A DNA stretch of 5,074 nt from an uncultured Clostridia bacterium (GTDB lineage: Bacteria; Bacillota_A; Clostridia; Christensenellales; Aristaeellaceae). The position numbers and the translations under genes were made by a program. The stretch is taken from NCBI GenBank assembly GCA_947165745.1, contig CAMVBO010000164.1:1-5074 (forward strand), read 5' to 3'. The notes below the pieces were generated by a model. It was given only the letters and a program-made list of their open reading frames with translations, did not search any database and was not told the origin of the DNA. Numbering within the stretch: position 1 is the stretch's first letter; each line of letters starts with the position of its first letter. Of this stretch, positions 1-5,074 are shown piece after piece.

Positions 1-350
1 AACCACAAATCCTCGCCGCCCTGCAGCACGAAGGTCCGGAACCCGAGGACATACCCTTCGGCGGCGCAATCGAGGATCTCCCGCGGAGTCAGGCGATAAC
101 GCTTCACATTGCCATTGCTTCGGCGGATGCCGCAGTACAGGCAGTCGTTTTTGCAGATGTTGCTGATTTCGATTAGCCCCCGGGTGAATACCGCGTCGCC
201 GTAGATCGCCTTGCGAACCGCCACGGCCCTCTCCGACAAAAGCGCGGCGGCCTCGTCGTCCCGGCTATCGATCAGCTCGGCATACTCCGCCTCTTCCAGC
301 CTGTGTTCCCGAGCCAGCCGCTCGATCATCTCCCGCGTCCGTCCGTTCAT
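1..350 (-). CDS. hydE: [FeFe]-hydrogenase H-cluster radical SAM maturase HydE (N-terminal part, truncated by window edge)
   Basis: HydE is a cytoplasmic radical S-adenosylmethionine enzyme needed to assemble the di-iron subcluster of [FeFe] hydrogenase. The first 116 residues are visible; the family is usually about 350 residues, so roughly two thirds lies beyond the left edge. The radical SAM signature CKNDCLYC (C66, C70, C73; CX3CX2C) sits inside the block ISNICKNDCLYCGIRRSN, which is characteristic of HydE and separates it from the related biotin synthase and HydG. A helical N-terminal stretch precedes it, as in the family. The ATG at 348-350 overlaps the hydF stop codon (ATGA), and GGAGG at 357-361 lies six bases upstream inside the hydF tail, so the start is well supported and translation is probably coupled to hydF. 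Recognition of family is by motif and context. Confidence 0.95.
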   Translation of the reverse strand, partial: MNGRTREMIERLAREHRLEEAEYAELIDSRDDEAAALLSERAVAVRKAIYGDAVFTRGLIEISNICKNDCLYCGIRRSNGNVKRYRLTPREILDCAAEGYVLGFRTFVLQGGEDLW

Positions 351-1552
351 GCTTCGCCTCCAAGCAACGCGTGCACCGCCGGGAGGGGACGCAGGCTGCG
401 CTCCAGCGCGCCTGTCATGCGGGCGATGGCGGTGCCGTAGTTGGTGAAGGGCACCCCCTGGGAAAGCGCCTGGTTCATGCGGTATTGCACCACGGTTTCC
501 GTCAGCATGCAGCCGCCGCAGTGGATCACCAGCCTGTAGGGCGATAGGTCCTCCGGGAATTCCCGACCGGAGCAGGTCTCGATGTTCAGATCTGCGCCGA
601 CGTGCCGGCAAAGCCAGCGGGGAATTTTCACCGTGCCGATGTCGTTGCACTGGCGGTGGTGGGTGCATCCCTCGGCCATCAGCACATGGTCGCCGCTTTT
701 CAGGCTGTCCATCGCCGCAACGCCCGCCACCGCCGCCTCCAGAAATCCCTTGTACCGGGCCATCAGTATGGAGAAGGAGGTGAGGGGAATGTCGTCCGGC
801 ACGATTTCGTTCACCGCGCGGAAAGCCTGGCTGTCGGTGACGACCAGCGCCGGGTTCTCCTTCAAGCTGTCCAGCGCCCGACGCAGCTCCGTCTCCCGGC
901 ACACGACCGCCTGCAAACCCGAATCCAGCAGATCGCGCACGGCCTGCTGCTGGGGCAGGATCAGTCGGCCCTTCGGCGCGGATTCGTCGATGGGGCAGAC
1001 CAGTATCGCCGTCTCTCCCGGCTTCACAAGGTCGGAAAGCAGCTTCTTTTCAGCGTGGCTTGGGATGATACGCGCAAGCGCTTCCTTAAAGGCCTGAATG
1101 CCCGCACCGGTGAGGGCGCTGACGGACATTGTGTCCCTCGCGGCAGGCAGGGCGGAGGGGGAATCCGCCTTGTTCCAGGCGATCAGGAAGGGCAAGCCTC
1201 GCGCCTTCATCCATTCGACCAGTTTGACGTCCGAGGGCTGGAAACCTGTTTCACCGTCCACCACCAGCACCGCCGCGTCGCAGCGGTTCAGCGCGTCCGT
1301 GGTGCGCGCCACGCGCAGGCGGCCCAGGTCGCCATCGTCGTCGTAACCGGGCGTGTCGATGATGACCACCGCCCCCAGAGGCAAAAGCTCCATGGCCTTG
1401 TAGACCGGATCGGTGGTCGTCCCGCGCACGTTGGAAACGATTGCCAGCGCCTGGCCCGTCACGGCGTTGACCAGGCTGGATTTTCCGGCGTTGCGACAGC
1501 CGAAGAAGCCAATGTGCGCACGCTCGCCGGAAGGGGTTGAATTCATGCTCAT
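347..1552 (-). CDS. hydF: [FeFe]-hydrogenase maturation GTPase HydF
   Basis: HydF is the cytoplasmic GTPase and iron-sulphur scaffold that receives the 2Fe precursor and passes it to apo-hydrogenase. The 401-residue product has the usual family length. The GTPase domain shows the P-loop GCRNAGKS (18-25), the GTTTDP switch region (44-49), DTPG (66-69), NKAD (127-130) and SAL (145-147). The C-terminal cluster domain shows C296-x-H298, then about 45 residues, then H344-C345-x2-C348, matching the known HydF 4Fe-4S ligand pattern. The reading frame stays open upstream to a TTG at 1801, but I chose ATG 1552: GGAG lies nine bases before it, and homologous HydF proteins begin with a short segment like NSTPSGERAHIGFFG. 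ATG 1546 is a close alternative. The gene overlaps hydE by four bases and follows a structured spacer after the TM1266-type gene. Confidence 0.96.
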   Translation of the reverse strand: MSMNSTPSGERAHIGFFGCRNAGKSSLVNAVTGQALAIVSNVRGTTTDPVYKAMELLPLGAVVIIDTPGYDDDGDLGRLRVARTTDALNRCDAAVLVVDGETGFQPSDVKLVEWMKARGLPFLIAWNKADSPSALPAARDTMSVSALTGAGIQAFKEALARIIPSHAEKKLLSDLVKPGETAILVCPIDESAPKGRLILPQQQAVRDLLDSGLQAVVCRETELRRALDSLKENPALVVTDSQAFRAVNEIVPDDIPLTSFSILMARYKGFLEAAVAGVAAMDSLKSGDHVLMAEGCTHHRQCNDIGTVKIPRWLCRHVGADLNIETCSGREFPEDLSPYRLVIHCGGCMLTETVVQYRMNQALSQGVPFTNYGTAIARMTGALERSLRPLPAVHALLGGEA

Positions 1553-1576
1553 AGCGTTGTTCTCCATGTCTGTTTT

Positions 1577-1601
1577 CGGCAAAGCGTCTCGCCCTTTGCC
1601 G
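1577..1601 (-). other. Leader hairpin upstream of hydF
   Basis: CGGCAAAG at 1577-1584 and CTTTGCCG at 1594-1601 form a perfect 8-bp inverted repeat around a 9-nt loop, and a U-G and a U-A pair could extend it. On the hydF transcript it ends 24 nt before the chosen ATG and just upstream of the GGAG ribosome site. It is followed by AAAA rather than a U tract, so it is not a terminator. It could protect the 5' end of a processed hydF message or influence translation; this is inference. Confidence 0.55.
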
Positions 1602-1646
1602 GATCGCGGAGCGTATGTCTTCTTTGACAGTCTGTCCGCAAATCGC

Positions 1647-1690
1647 GCAAAACAAAAGTGCCGCCGCACCCCAAAGGGATACGGCGGCAC
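1647..1690 (-). terminator. Factor-independent terminator after the TM1266-type regulator gene
   Basis: On the minus strand GTGCCGCCG (1690-1682) pairs perfectly with CGGCGGCAC (1666-1658) across a 15-nt loop, and the stem is followed at once by TTTTGTTTT. This is a classic intrinsic terminator. It lies 108 nt beyond the regulator stop and about 95 nt before the hydF start, in the direction of hydF transcription. It should therefore reduce or condition read-through from the regulator into hydF and hydE. A short C-C-C/G-G-G pairing is possible inside the loop. Confidence 0.8.
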
Positions 1691-1770
1691 AGCGTATGAA
1701 CCCGCGAACGGGCCGGCGCCAATCATCGTATCTTTCGCCTCAAGTTTTGCGTTTCGGCGTCCGGGGTTGC

Positions 1771-1801
1771 GGTATACTATTGGATTGTCAGGGTCGTTCA
1801 A
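1771..1801 (-). promoter_or_regulatory. Weak promoter-like element at the end of the regulator gene
   Basis: On the minus strand TTGAAC (1801-1796) is followed after 19 bases by TATACC (1776-1771); TAGTAT two bases earlier gives a 16- to 17-base alternative. Each hexamer matches consensus at about four of six positions. It would start transcription upstream of the terminator at 1647-1690. No better promoter for hydF was seen between that terminator and the hydF start, so this is offered as a tentative candidate only. Confidence 0.25.
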
Positions 1802-2043
1802 ACGTTGCTGTAGGTCGCCTTGGCGTTGATGCCCTGGATGCGGCCCAGCGCGCCGGTGAGGGCGTTAATGCTGTCGCCGGGAGCGTCGATGGCCACGCAG
1901 ATGAGGTTCACGCCCTTGGCGCGGTAGGGGATGCCCATGCGTCCGATGATAAACTGCCCGTACTGGTGCAGCAACTCATTCAGCGGCGCGACGGCGCTCT
2001 CCTGCTCCACAATGATACTGATGACGGCCACACGATTGTCCAT
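1798..2043 (-). CDS. TM1266-family putative iron-only hydrogenase system regulator
   Basis: This is an 81-residue ACT/NikR-C-like small protein of the TM1266 family, which is repeatedly found beside [FeFe]-hydrogenase maturation genes and is annotated as a putative regulator of that system. Visible features are the N-terminal strand NRVAVISIIVEQ, the central QYGQFIIGRMGIPYRAKGV, and the C-terminal block SINALTGALGRIQGINAKA, all typical of the family and consistent with a ferredoxin-like ligand-binding fold. No DNA-binding domain is visible, so how it would regulate is unknown. The start at 2043 was chosen over an upstream ATG at 2079 because AGGAGG (2052-2057) lies eight bases upstream and the predicted -10 box (2062-2067) lies inside the longer version. 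The length matches the family at about 80 residues. It is followed by a terminator and then hydF. Confidence 0.9.
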   Translation of the reverse strand: MDNRVAVISIIVEQESAVAPLNELLHQYGQFIIGRMGIPYRAKGVNLICVAIDAPGDSINALTGALGRIQGINAKATYSNV

Positions 2044-2061
2044 GTCAATCACCTCCTGTGT

Positions 2062-2090
2062 ATCATAACCGATGGGCAAGGGGAAATCAA
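2062..2090 (-). promoter_or_regulatory. Promoter of the TM1266-type regulator gene
   Basis: On the minus strand TTGATT (2090-2085) is separated by exactly 17 bases from TATGAT (2067-2062), close to the housekeeping sigma consensus TTGACA/TATAAT. Predicted initiation near 2055 would give a 5' leader of only about 12 nt, placing the AGGAGG ribosome site at the very 5' end of the message. Confidence 0.75.
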
Positions 2091-2101
2091 GTAAAATTTC
2101 C
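2082..2101. repeat. Inverted repeat overlapping the -35 box of the regulator promoter
   Basis: GGAAAT (2082-2087) and ATTTCC (2096-2101) are perfect inverted arms around an 8-nt centre. The left arm overlaps the -35 hexamer at 2085-2090, so this could be an operator. The arms are short and AT-rich, and chance is a real possibility. Confidence 0.35.
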
Positions 2102-2197
2102 GGATGATTGGGGTCGACCGCTGGTTTATGCTCTCTCCACGGGACAACCCAGCGGCCTTCGGGCGTGTCTTATCCTTGGCTGCGTCCGGGCAGACTG

Positions 2198-3605
2198 TCA
2201 ATTCCGGATCGCCTCGTCATAAAGCGCCTCCAGCAATTCAAGGCTCACGGAGCCCGCCTTGTTGTACACCACCTCGCCGCGGGGATTGACCACGATGGTC
2301 TGGGGCAGCAGCGGCGATCCGCCCACGGCGTTGAATATGGCGTCGTCCGGGCCGTCCACGGCGAAGTGGATCGACCAGCCCTTGTCGGATAGGTAAGCCG
2401 CCACATCGTCCGTCACCAGCGACGAGTGGACCGCAAGGACTTCGACCTCCGGATGCGCCTGCCTGAACGCGTCAAATTCCGGAAGCTCCTTCACGCAGGG
2501 GGCGCAATAGGTGGCCCAAAGGTTGATCAGCACCACCTGGCCGCGATGCTCAGAAAGCGTGAATCGTCCGCCGCCGATCAGCTCCGCCTGAATGTCCGGC
2601 AGCTGCTCGCCCGCCTCATGGCCCAGGGGCGCGTCGCTGACGACAGGCGCTTCGACATGCTTCGCCGGCCAGTTGAAGCCCACGAGCGCCGCGATCAAAG
2701 CGACCGTCGCGATGACCCTCAAGGCGACGCGGGGCTTTTTACGTGCCGATCCCTTCAGCACGGCCTTGCCGCAGCGCAGCGTTATCGCGCCTTGGGCGCA
2801 CGCGCCGATGCACTTGCCGCATTGGATGCACTCGTGGTCGCCGACGCGCCTTACATCCATCTGGCAGTGCCGCACGCAGGCCCCGCAGCCGTTGCAGCGG
2901 TTCTGATCCACGCGCACGCCCACCAGCGCAAAGCGATTGAACAGCCCGTAGATGGCCCCAAGCGGACAGAGGAAGCGGCAGAACACCCGGTACACGAACA
3001 TGCTGCCGACGATCACCAGCGCGAGGATGATCGCCTTCCTGACAAACACCGCGCCCAGCATGGAGCTCAGCTCCGCGTTTTTCGGATGCAGCAGCAGCGC
3101 CACGGCTCCCTCCAATGTCCCGGCTGGGCAGATGTACTTGCAGAACCCGGGAAGGGGCAGGTCTCTGAACAGGCCAAAGTAAAGGGGGATGGCCGCGACA
3201 AACACCGCCAGGATGGCGTATTTCAACCAGCTCAACGCCCGGGTGATCCGGCTCTTCTTCAATTTCGGCGTGGGCAGCTTGTGCAGCAGCTCCTGAATGA
3301 GCCCAAAGGGGCAAAGCCAGCCGCAGACCGTTCGCCCCAGGATCACGCCGAACAGCGCCAGCATTCCCAAAACATACCAGCCCGCACGGTGTCCGGTGGA
3401 CGCCAGCGCGTTTTGCAGCGCGCCCAGCGGACAAGCGGCCACCGCGCCGGGACAGGAATAGCAGTCCCGGCACGCACAGCGCCTTGGCGTTGCCGGTGTA
3501 GATCTCCCCCTGTATAAAGCCCTTCAGATGGGCGTTGTAGAGCAGCGCGGCATAGAGCTGTGACAGCCTCCGCGCAGAGGGCAGGTGCGACCTGAACCCA
3601 TCCAT
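2198..3605 (-). pseudogene. Polytopic 4Fe-4S membrane protein (NapH/YccM-like) fused to a C-terminal TlpA-like thioredoxin, frameshifted near 3461
   Basis: If restored, this is a protein of about 470 residues. The first 48 codons (MDGFRSHL to CVPGL) read in one frame; from 3460 the next frame continues with YSCPGAVAACPLGALQ through 420 further codons. Homologous proteins have an unbroken segment like CVPGLNCYSCPGA, so two or five bases appear to be missing. Restored domains in order are: several membrane helices with CGWLCP (near 94), CKYICP (near 155) and CRFLCP (near 209); two ferredoxin motifs CNGCGACVRHC and CIQCGKCIGAC (near 237 and 259); another helix (near 295-310); and a TlpA/redoxin domain with ATYCAPC (CAPC near 367-370) and a LLPQT cis-proline segment. 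It probably passes electrons between iron-sulphur clusters and an extracytoplasmic dithiol. ATG 3605 begins four bases after the preceding gene stop; a TTG at 3617 with GGAG ten bases upstream is an alternative. The downstream part has no stop codons over 1.2 kb, so the lesion is recent or is a sequence error. Confidence 0.85.
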
Positions 3606-3609
3606 GATC

Positions 3610-3753
3610 TTAGCCAAGGCCGATACACTCCGTACAGATATTTATTGCCTTATAAAGCACGTCCCGCAGGCCGCCGTTCAGAATGCCGGCCACGATCAGC
3701 GCAAGAGCGACGACAATCAGCGCCGCGCGAATCAGGTTGATGCGCCTTGCCAT
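3610..3753 (-). CDS. CD1871A-family small CXXC-motif membrane protein
   Basis: A 47-residue protein starting MARRINLIRAALIVVALA and ending NICTECIGLG. It has a basic N-terminus, one hydrophobic segment at about residues 7-25, a short amphipathic linker, and a C-terminal CTEC motif (C40, C43). The layout and the ending KAINIC-x-ECIG-x-G match the CD1871A family of CXXC-containing small proteins of Clostridia, whose function is not established. The N-terminal charge suggests the CXXC end faces outside, where it could exchange disulphides or bind metal; that is inference. The ATG is one base after the stop of the upstream TlpA-like gene (TGA-C-ATG), with GAGGG about seven bases upstream, so it is probably translationally coupled. 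The next gene starts four bases after its stop. Confidence 0.88.
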   Translation of the reverse strand: MARRINLIRAALIVVALALIVAGILNGGLRDVLYKAINICTECIGLG

Positions 3754-3754
3754 G

Positions 3755-4534
3755 TCATTCCCTCGTCAAATACACGTACAGCCAGTTTCCTCCCGCGCCG
3801 TCGAACACTTCCTCGTAATCCGCGTCGAAGCTGTAGCCCTCGGGCGCCTTCAAAATCTGCAGGTGATAGCTCTGTGGCTTTCCAGCGAAGCAGATCGCGC
3901 CGTCCTCGTCGGAGACTCTGGGTTCACAGGTGGTATCCGTACAGAAGTTCACATAGACGCAGGGGATGGGATTGCTGTCCTGATCGCAGACGTATACGTT
4001 GTAGGCCACGGCGGGGGTGCCGTCGTAGCCGTCGGAGAGGAAGTAGTCGGCCAGGGCCTTGAACTGGGTCCCTACAAAGAACGCGCCCCGCTGGTAAAAG
4101 CCCAGATTGCCGCTCTTGTCGATGAACAGCGTGGTGGGGTAAGCTGAAAGACGCGCGTACTCGATGATCCCGGTGCCGTTGGCGGCGCCCATGGGGAAGG
4201 TCAGCCCCAGACCGGCCCTGTAATCCGAGATGATCTCATCCGTGTCGCGGGCCTCTCCGGACACGGCTACGATCTCCATCCGGTCGGACAGCGTCTCATA
4301 AACCGCTTCCATCTCCGGAAACTCCATGCGGCAGGGAGGGCACCAGGAGGCAAAGATGTTCAGCACCACCAAATCCTTGTCTGCCAGAAGGCCGGAAATG
4401 GTCAGCGTCTCGCCGTCGCAGGTGGTGACGGCAAAGTCCGGCACGGGCGTTCCCGTCAGGCCGGCAGGCTCGGCCAGCGCGCCAAAGCCCAGCGTCAGCG
4501 CCGCCAGAAGAATGATCGAAAGCACTTTTTTCAT
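3755..4534 (-). CDS. Secreted TlpA-like thioredoxin with a cysteine-rich Cna-B/SpaA-like C-terminal extension
   Basis: A 259-residue protein with a signal peptide (KK followed by a hydrophobic core, likely cleavage after ALA at residue 21), so it acts outside the cytoplasmic membrane; no lipobox cysteine is seen. A TlpA/ResA-type thioredoxin fold follows, with NIFASWCPPC (CPPC at 65-68) and the cis-proline segment SAYPTTLFID. Residues from about 172 form an extra domain with five cysteines (183, 192, 198, 203, 215) and the phrase YHLQILKAPEGY, which resembles the Cna-B/SpaA prealbumin-like fold. Its role is unknown; binding a surface partner or carrying structural disulphides are possible. 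Start 4534 is chosen because AGGAG (4543-4547) lies eight bases upstream and the signal peptide begins there; upstream in-frame ATGs lie near the promoter. It heads the cassette with the CXXC peptide and the 4Fe-4S/TlpA fusion. Confidence 0.9.
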   Translation of the reverse strand: MKKVLSIILLAALTLGFGALAEPAGLTGTPVPDFAVTTCDGETLTISGLLADKDLVVLNIFASWCPPCRMEFPEMEAVYETLSDRMEIVAVSGEARDTDEIISDYRAGLGLTFPMGAANGTGIIEYARLSAYPTTLFIDKSGNLGFYQRGAFFVGTQFKALADYFLSDGYDGTPAVAYNVYVCDQDSNPIPCVYVNFCTDTTCEPRVSDEDGAICFAGKPQSYHLQILKAPEGYSFDADYEEVFDGAGGNWLYVYLTRE

Positions 4535-4567
4535 GGGGTAAGCTCCTTTATACATTATTGACATCAC

Positions 4568-4578
4568 CATTATAACAT
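4568..4578 (-). promoter_or_regulatory. Proximal extended -10 promoter of the redox cassette
   Basis: On the minus strand ATGTTATAATG contains a perfect TATAAT (4574-4569) preceded by TGT, an extended -10 element. A -35 match is poor; GACAAT with 17 bases or AAGACA with 19 bases are the nearest. Initiation near 4562 would leave a leader of about 28 nt before the TlpA-like start at 4534. Confidence 0.65.
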
Positions 4579-4582
4579 GATT

Positions 4583-4613
4583 GTCGGCGTCATTGTCTTC
4601 GACAGTCGCCGAC
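4583..4613. repeat. Inverted repeat / hairpin between the two cassette promoters
   Basis: GTCGGCG (4583-4589) and CGCCGAC (4607-4613) form a perfect 7-bp stem, and inside it TGTC/GACA can form a second short stem around TTC. No T tract follows on either strand, so it is not an obvious terminator. On RNA from the distal promoter it would lie in the leader; as DNA it sits just upstream of the proximal promoter and could be an operator. Confidence 0.55.
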
Positions 4614-4637
4614 CCGGCCAACCGTCCTTCGGGCCGG
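4614..4637. repeat. Second GC-rich inverted repeat
   Basis: CCGGCC (4614-4619) and GGCCGG (4632-4637) form a 6-bp stem with a 12-nt loop, directly abutting the hairpin at 4583-4613. It is not followed by a T tract. Its function is unknown. Confidence 0.4.
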
Positions 4638-4646
4638 CTGCTTAAT

Positions 4647-4657
4647 CATTATAACAT
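4647..4657 (-). promoter_or_regulatory. Distal extended -10 promoter, exact copy of the proximal motif
   Basis: The same 11 bases ATGTTATAATG (minus strand) as at 4568-4578 recur 79 bp upstream, again giving TG-T-TATAAT (-10 box at 4653-4648). No good -35 box is seen; CACAAA at a 17-base spacing is the nearest. A transcript from here would carry a leader of about 105 nt containing both hairpins. Confidence 0.55.
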
Positions 4658-4729
4658 ATCGCGCAAGCCCTTTGTGCAAAAAATTGCCGCATACCGCCAC
4701 ATATCCCTGAAAACACCAGCGCAATTCCT

Positions 4730-4757
4730 TTGATTCTTAACACACTTACGGTATACT
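4730..4757 (+). promoter_or_regulatory. Promoter of lon
   Basis: TTGATT (4730-4735), a 16-base spacer and TATACT (4752-4757) make a good housekeeping-type promoter. Initiation near 4764 leaves about 26 nt before the TTG start. No CIRCE (TTAGCACTC inverted repeat) or CtsR heptad repeat is visible around it, so heat-shock control by those repressors is not indicated. Confidence 0.75.
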
Positions 4758-4789
4758 GAAACTACGAATACACACGGGGGACACCTGCA

Positions 4790-5074
4790 TTGAACAAGGC
4801 CAAGAAACAACCGACGACCGAGAAGAACCAGAGCACAATCGAAAAGCTGCCGCTGCTGCCGCTGCGGGGCGTGGTCGTGTTTCCAAATACCGTCATCACC
4901 ATTGACGCCGCCAGGGACCGTTCCATCGCCGCGCTGGTTTCCGCCGCTGAGAGCGAAGACCAGGGCGTCTTTGTGGTCGCCCAGCGGGACAGCCTGGTGG
5001 AGCACCCCGGCATCGAAGATCTTTACACCATGGGCACCATCTGCGTGGTCAAGCAGCTGATGCATCTGCCGGAC
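4790..5074 (+). CDS. lon: ATP-dependent protease La (Lon), N-terminal part, truncated by window edge
   Basis: Lon is a cytoplasmic AAA+ serine protease that degrades misfolded and regulatory proteins. Only the first 95 residues are present, all from the substrate-binding LON N-domain. After a polar lysine-rich tail of about 19 residues comes the family hallmark LPLLPLRGVVVFPNTVI (20-36), then DQGVFVVAQRD (57-67) and GIEDLYTMGTICVVKQLM (74-91), as in bacterial Lon. The ATPase and protease domains lie beyond the right edge. The start is a TTG at 4790-4792 with GGGGG (4776-4780) nine bases upstream; no in-frame ATG or GTG occurs before the conserved block, so TTG is the only good choice. It is divergent from the redox cassette across a 255-bp region. 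Confidence 0.95.
   Translation, partial: MNKAKKQPTTEKNQSTIEKLPLLPLRGVVVFPNTVITIDAARDRSIAALVSAAESEDQGVFVVAQRDSLVEHPGIEDLYTMGTICVVKQLMHLPD

Noticed and set aside
602..1540. Long plus-strand open frame antisense to hydF
   Set aside because: It mirrors the GC-rich hydF codons, is rich in Arg, His and Gln with no recognisable domain, and the minus-strand frame is clearly HydF.
1626..1636. GACAG-T-CTGTC palindrome in the hydF leader
   Set aside because: Five-base arms are expected by chance at this length scale and no promoter is tied to it.
1773..1778. TATACT as a plus-strand -10 box
   Set aside because: No acceptable -35 hexamer at 15-19 bases upstream and no plus-strand gene follows.
1553..1801. 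N-terminal extension of hydF from a TTG at 1801 (83 extra codons)
   Set aside because: It contains an intrinsic terminator and a hairpin, has no family similarity that I recognise, and the GGAG-preceded ATG at 1552 gives the normal HydF length.
2118..2155. Inverted repeat CCGCTGG/CCAGCGG as a terminator for the redox cassette
   Set aside because: The loop is 24 nt and no T tract follows on the minus strand, so it is a poor terminator; the cassette may read through into the regulator.
3455..3470. Programmed +1 ribosomal frameshift in the 4Fe-4S/TlpA gene
   Set aside because: No known slippery +1 context such as a rare codon or stop at the site, and a simple +1 shift would yield CVPGLYSCPG, still lacking the expected cysteine; a small deletion explains it better.
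2426..3517. Long plus-strand open frame antisense to the 4Fe-4S/TlpA gene
   Set aside because: Low-complexity Arg/Gln/Ala composition and no motif; the minus strand has unmistakable ferredoxin and thioredoxin motifs across the same bases.
4661..4677. Imperfect palindrome GCGCAA-N5-TTGTGC between the distal cassette promoter and lon
   Set aside because: Only five of six positions pair and it matches no operator I recognise; too weak to list as a feature.
4649..5065. Minus-strand open frame antisense to lon
   Set aside because: The plus strand encodes a clear Lon N-domain in this region; the antisense frame also runs through the lon promoter.

Overview
The window looks like chromosome of an anaerobic Firmicute, most likely a clostridial-class gut or fermenter bacterium with fairly high GC. 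The evidence is the [FeFe]-hydrogenase maturation genes hydE and hydF, the TM1266-type small regulator that accompanies them, a Clostridia-type CD1871A small protein, strong AGGAGG-like ribosome sites and a Lon-type protease start. The genus cannot be fixed from the sequence alone.

Layout. Almost everything lies on the minus strand, so it is transcribed from right to left; only lon, cut by the right edge, is on the plus strand. Reading the minus strand from about 4660 downwards: a 255-bp intergenic region shared with lon holds two copies of an extended -10 promoter motif and two hairpins. A three-gene thiol/iron-sulphur redox cassette follows: a secreted TlpA-like thioredoxin with a cysteine-rich C-terminal extension (3755-4534), a 47-residue CXXC membrane peptide (3610-3753), and a polytopic 4Fe-4S membrane protein fused to a second TlpA-like domain (2198-3605). 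The last gene carries a frameshift near 3461. Next come the TM1266-family hydrogenase regulator (1798-2043) with its own near-consensus promoter, a 245-nt structured spacer with a factor-independent terminator, hydF (347-1552), and hydE (1-350, cut by the left edge), which overlaps hydF by four bases.

How the genes may work together. HydE and HydF are two of the three maturases that build the H-cluster of [FeFe] hydrogenase: HydE works on the dithiomethylamine/di-iron precursor, and HydF is the GTPase scaffold that delivers the 2Fe subcluster. The TM1266 protein is a presumed regulator of the same system. The upstream cassette has the parts of an electron relay from cytoplasmic ferredoxin-type clusters, through the membrane, to extracytoplasmic CXXC thioredoxins. 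Its link to the hydrogenase genes rests only on adjacency. The frameshift may be a real lesion or a sequence error, because the rest of that reading frame is well preserved.

Intergenic stretches. 1553-1797 (245 nt) holds the terminator, a leader hairpin and a weak promoter-like element. 2044-2197 (154 nt) holds the regulator's promoter. 4535-4789 (255 nt) holds the divergent promoters. No tRNA, rRNA, CRISPR array or insertion sequence was seen.
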